Positions 62,998 through 64,000 of a stretch of 64,000 bases of DNA are shown piece after piece. This DNA is from Pseudoalteromonas sp. MSK9-3 (lineage in GTDB: Bacteria > Pseudomonadota > Gammaproteobacteria > Enterobacterales > Alteromonadaceae). The notes under the pieces were generated by a model. It was not told where the DNA came from and did no database searches. It was given only the letters and a program-made list of their open reading frames with translations. Within the stretch, counting starts at the first letter, position 1; every line of letters begins with the position of its first letter. Position numbers and translations under genes: made by a program. The stretch covers positions 1 to 64,000 of the forward strand of contig NZ_MIET01000026.1 in assembly GCF_003590335.1 (NCBI RefSeq). Reading direction: 5' to 3'.

Positions 62998-64000
62998 TTA
63001 ATGTTCGTGCTCGTGTGCTTCATCTGCAATACCTAACCAGACCACATTTTTTGGCACGACATCTAACTCAAAGGTATGCGCAAATTCACCACTTTCTAAG
63101 TCAATGGCGAGAATGTGTTGGTTAATGGGATCAGTTACATAAGCCACTTGCTGTGATTGTGAAAGCGTCATGGTAAAACCATGTTCAGCTGGCATCTGTG
63201 CTAAATCAGCGGCCGTTACCGTAATGTTATGTGCCAGTTCCCAGTGGTATTCGTTATCATGTGTATGGCCTTCAAACACGGAAACAACACCAGCACTGTC
63301 CATCAATACAACATGCTCGCCTTCAGCACTGAAGTAAGCTGCGCTTAATCGCGCATCGTCACTGGCTTGCCATTCAATCTTTTCTACTGAACTGTTGCTT
63401 GGGTCAATGGCGTACACCGCAGTGCGGCTGCTGCCAATAAACAAATCCTTTTCAGGGTGGCCGCGTAACATGCCAATTCGCTCACCTTCAGCAAATCCAG
63501 CTGGATTCATGATTTTTTCATGAGTAAAGGCATTATCGTGGGTATCAATCATCACCACACCATCGGCACAAGCAAACGCCACCAGCTCACTACTTTGTGC
63601 GCTGCCATGCAAACTTGGGCAAGCTACATCAAATACTTTGTCTTGGTCAAAATGGTCTCCATGACCATGAAATAAACCGATTTGGCTTGGTAAAGTCGAG
63701 CTGCTTTGCTCATCACGAATGGTGCTTATTAAGTATTCGCCAACTGTTTGCATCGCACCATGTTGGTATGTGCTGTAATCAAGCGTTGCAAAATCACGGT
63801 CGTTGTTGGTGATGTTCGACTCATTAAATACCATTACTTGCGCATTTTCTGCGGTGTCTTTATCACCATCAAAGAACACAACACTGTTGTGCTTACCCGC
63901 GTTTACGTGGGTCGGTTTAACCCCTTGTAATGCAAACTCAACAAGGCTTGGGGCTTGTTCATAAGGGTGTAAGTGATCTCCATGATCTTCTTGCCATACG
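62998..64000 (-). CDS. His-rich periplasmic zinc-chaperone-like protein (AztD-like), 5' end missing
   Basis: At least 333 aa; the frame is open to the window edge. The apparent GTG start at 63879 is internal, since upstream codons read EDHGDHLHPYE and PTHVNAGKHNSVVFF. Beta-propeller-like repeats (VVFFDGDKDTAENAQVMVF; GEHVVLMDSAGVVSVFEG). Many His/Asp clusters (HGHGDHFDQD, HTHDNEYH, terminal HEHEH) suit zinc binding. This layout matches AztD, the periplasmic metallochaperone for the AztABC zinc importer. No aztABC genes are in the window. Terminator follows. Confidence 0.6.
   Translation of the reverse strand, partial: VWQEDHGDHLHPYEQAPSLVEFALQGVKPTHVNAGKHNSVVFFDGDKDTAENAQVMVFNESNITNNDRDFATLDYSTYQHGAMQTVGEYLISTIRDEQSSSTLPSQIGLFHGHGDHFDQDKVFDVACPSLHGSAQSSELVAFACADGVVMIDTHDNAFTHEKIMNPAGFAEGERIGMLRGHPEKDLFIGSSRTAVYAIDPSNSSVEKIEWQASDDARLSAAYFSAEGEHVVLMDSAGVVSVFEGHTHDNEYHWELAHNITVTAADLAQMPAEHGFTMTLSQSQQVAYVTDPINQHILAIDLESGEFAHTFELDVVPKNVVWLGIADEAHEHEH

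Overview
The window is a chromosomal stretch of a marine gammaproteobacterium of the Alteromonadales, most likely Pseudoalteromonas or a close relative. The evidence is the 16S 5' end and rrn leader, the uvrY-uvrC-pgsA-tRNA(Gly/Cys/Leu) order, an edd-eda-gap Entner-Doudoroff operon, the rnt/motY divergent pair, class II IlvC with divergent IlvY, and many TonB-dependent receptors. Species-level assignment is inference.

Layout. 1-567: 5' end, leader and promoter of an rrn operon reading leftwards out of the window. 0.8-2.2 kb: exported fibrinogen-domain protein. 2.6-3.6 kb: nine tRNA genes (Gly, Cys, Leu in partly duplicated blocks) behind a strong promoter, followed by pgsA, uvrC and uvrY. 7-20 kb: SLC1-type symporter, DUF5916 barrel protein, cysK, periplasmic binding protein, RIO kinase, putP, EAL-HDOD protein, copper-type TonB receptor, DUF3820 protein, sterol-desaturase-like hydroxylase. 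20.5-26 kb: probable iron operon (DUF4856 lipoprotein, imelysin-like lipoprotein, TonB receptor). 26-34 kb: atypical response regulator, ilvY/ilvC, chemoreceptor, TPR lipoprotein, M28 peptidase, GIY-YIG protein. 34-41 kb: bamE, rnfH, ratA, smpB, fabB, mnmC, motY, rnt. 41.5-45 kb: edd-eda-gap with two LacI-type operators and a terminator-like leader hairpin. 45.6-46.3 kb: an eight-copy REP-like array. 46.4-48 kb: FapA-type DUF342 gene.

48.3-55.8 kb is the accessory part. ssrA (tmRNA) is intact, but its last 44 bases plus 23 bp downstream are repeated exactly about 7.1 kb further on (67-bp direct repeat). This marks an integrated element in the ssrA 3' end. It carries a broken REP-associated transposase, genes resembling a tailless-phage (PM2/corticovirus-like) packaging module with a duplicated ATPase 3' end, a membrane protein resembling AbiC-type proteins, an IS110/IS1111-group element sitting in a palindrome, the 3' stump of a tyrosine integrase, and a two-gene pair that matches phage lambda RexA/RexB in order, size, membrane topology and several sequence stretches. 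I read it as a decayed prophage or satellite kept as a small anti-phage island.

55.8-64 kb returns to chromosome: LytTR membrane regulator divergent from a beta-lactamase-family hydrolase, a second transposase remnant, a small unknown protein, an exported endonuclease/exonuclease/phosphatase, a methyltransferase, a MerC-type protein, and a His-rich periplasmic protein resembling zinc chaperone AztD that is cut by the window end.
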